Positions 5,863 through 5,980 of a stretch of DNA of 5,980 nucleotides are shown here, one piece after another. Within the stretch, counting starts at the first letter, position 1. Each line of letters opens with the position of its first letter. Source of the stretch: Alphaproteobacteria bacterium (lineage in GTDB: Bacteria; Pseudomonadota; Alphaproteobacteria; CACIAM-22H2); assembly GCA_016869415.1 (NCBI GenBank), contig VGEI01000235.1:1-5980 (forward strand). Direction: 5' to 3'. Under the pieces are notes generated by a model, which was given only the letters and a program-made list of their open reading frames with translations, did not search any database and was not told where the DNA came from. The position numbers and the translations under genes are program-made.

Positions 5863-5980
5863 TTACTGTATGATTTTGGCGACGACGCCTGCGCCGACGG
5901 TTCTGCCGCCCTCGCGGATGGCGAAGCGCAGGCCCTCGTCCATGGCGATGGGCGCGATCAGGTGAACCTCCATGGCGATG
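5863..5980 (-). CDS. tuf: Elongation factor Tu, C-terminal end (partial)
   Basis: Only the last 38 codons and the TAA stop are in the window; the rest lies beyond the right edge. The visible peptide includes LIAPIAMDEGLRFAIREGG followed by RTVGAGVVAKIIQ, the diagnostic end of EF-Tu domain 3. EF-Tu is the cytosolic GTPase that carries aminoacyl-tRNA to the ribosomal A site; domain 3 contacts tRNA and is part of the kirromycin-binding interface in the family. The GTPase domain cannot be seen here. The gene is followed after 39 bases by rpsJ with no evident terminator, so it is probably the last str-cluster gene, co-transcribed into the S10 genes. Two codons stand out in an otherwise GC-ending context: AGA for the Arg of GGRT and ATA for the second Ile of KIIQ. 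Alphaproteobacteria often have two tuf copies; which one this is follows only from its position next to rpsJ. Confidence 0.96.
   Translation of the reverse strand, partial: IAMEVHLIAPIAMDEGLRFAIREGGRTVGAGVVAKIIQ

Overview
The window is one continuous block of translation-apparatus genes, all on the minus strand. In transcription order (right to left) it holds the 3' end of tuf (EF-Tu), then rpsJ (S10), rplC (L3), rplD (L4), rplW (L23), rplB (L2), rpsS (S19), rplV (L22), rpsC (S3), rplP (L16), rpmC (L29) and rpsQ (S17), followed by rplN (L14) and nearly all of rplX (L24). This is the classic bacterial S10 operon running straight into the start of the spc operon, with the last gene of the str cluster (tuf) just upstream. 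All the encoded proteins look full-length and intact, except tuf and rplX, which are cut by the window edges.

The organism is a GC-rich proteobacterium, most likely an alphaproteobacterium. Supporting signs are the strongly GC-biased third codon positions, the alpha-like sequences of S10 (DIVDPTPQTVDALMKLDL), L16 (FPDVPVSKKPAEVRMGSGKG) and L23 (ending in EGHSIDVTTGI), and the gene order. A Rhodospirillales-like lineage is my guess from general resemblance. I cannot fix the order or genus without a search.

The layout is extremely compact. Junctions between genes are 4-base ATGA overlaps (rplD/rplW, rpsS/rplV), a 1-base TGATG overlap (rplN/rplX), or gaps of 2 to 23 bases. Only two gaps are longer, each 39 bases: tuf to rpsJ and rpsC to rplP. 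I see no convincing terminator or internal promoter in the window. Most Shine-Dalgarno sequences lie inside the 3' end of the preceding gene, which fits translational coupling along a long polycistronic mRNA. The 39-base tuf-rpsJ spacer leaves no room for an E. coli-type S10 leader (the L4-responsive attenuator), so S10-operon transcription probably enters from tuf/str.

The products work together. S10, S19, S3 and S17 build the small subunit. L3, L4, L23, L2, L22, L16, L29, L14 and L24 build the large subunit, including the peptidyl-transferase surroundings (L2, L3, L16) and the exit tunnel and its rim (L4, L22, L23, L24, L29). EF-Tu delivers aminoacyl-tRNA to the finished ribosome. I found no mobile element, CRISPR array, RNA gene or unknown system. 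Long open frames on the plus strand are antisense shadows of these genes. The findings are small details of gene junctions, start sites and residues within a conserved region.
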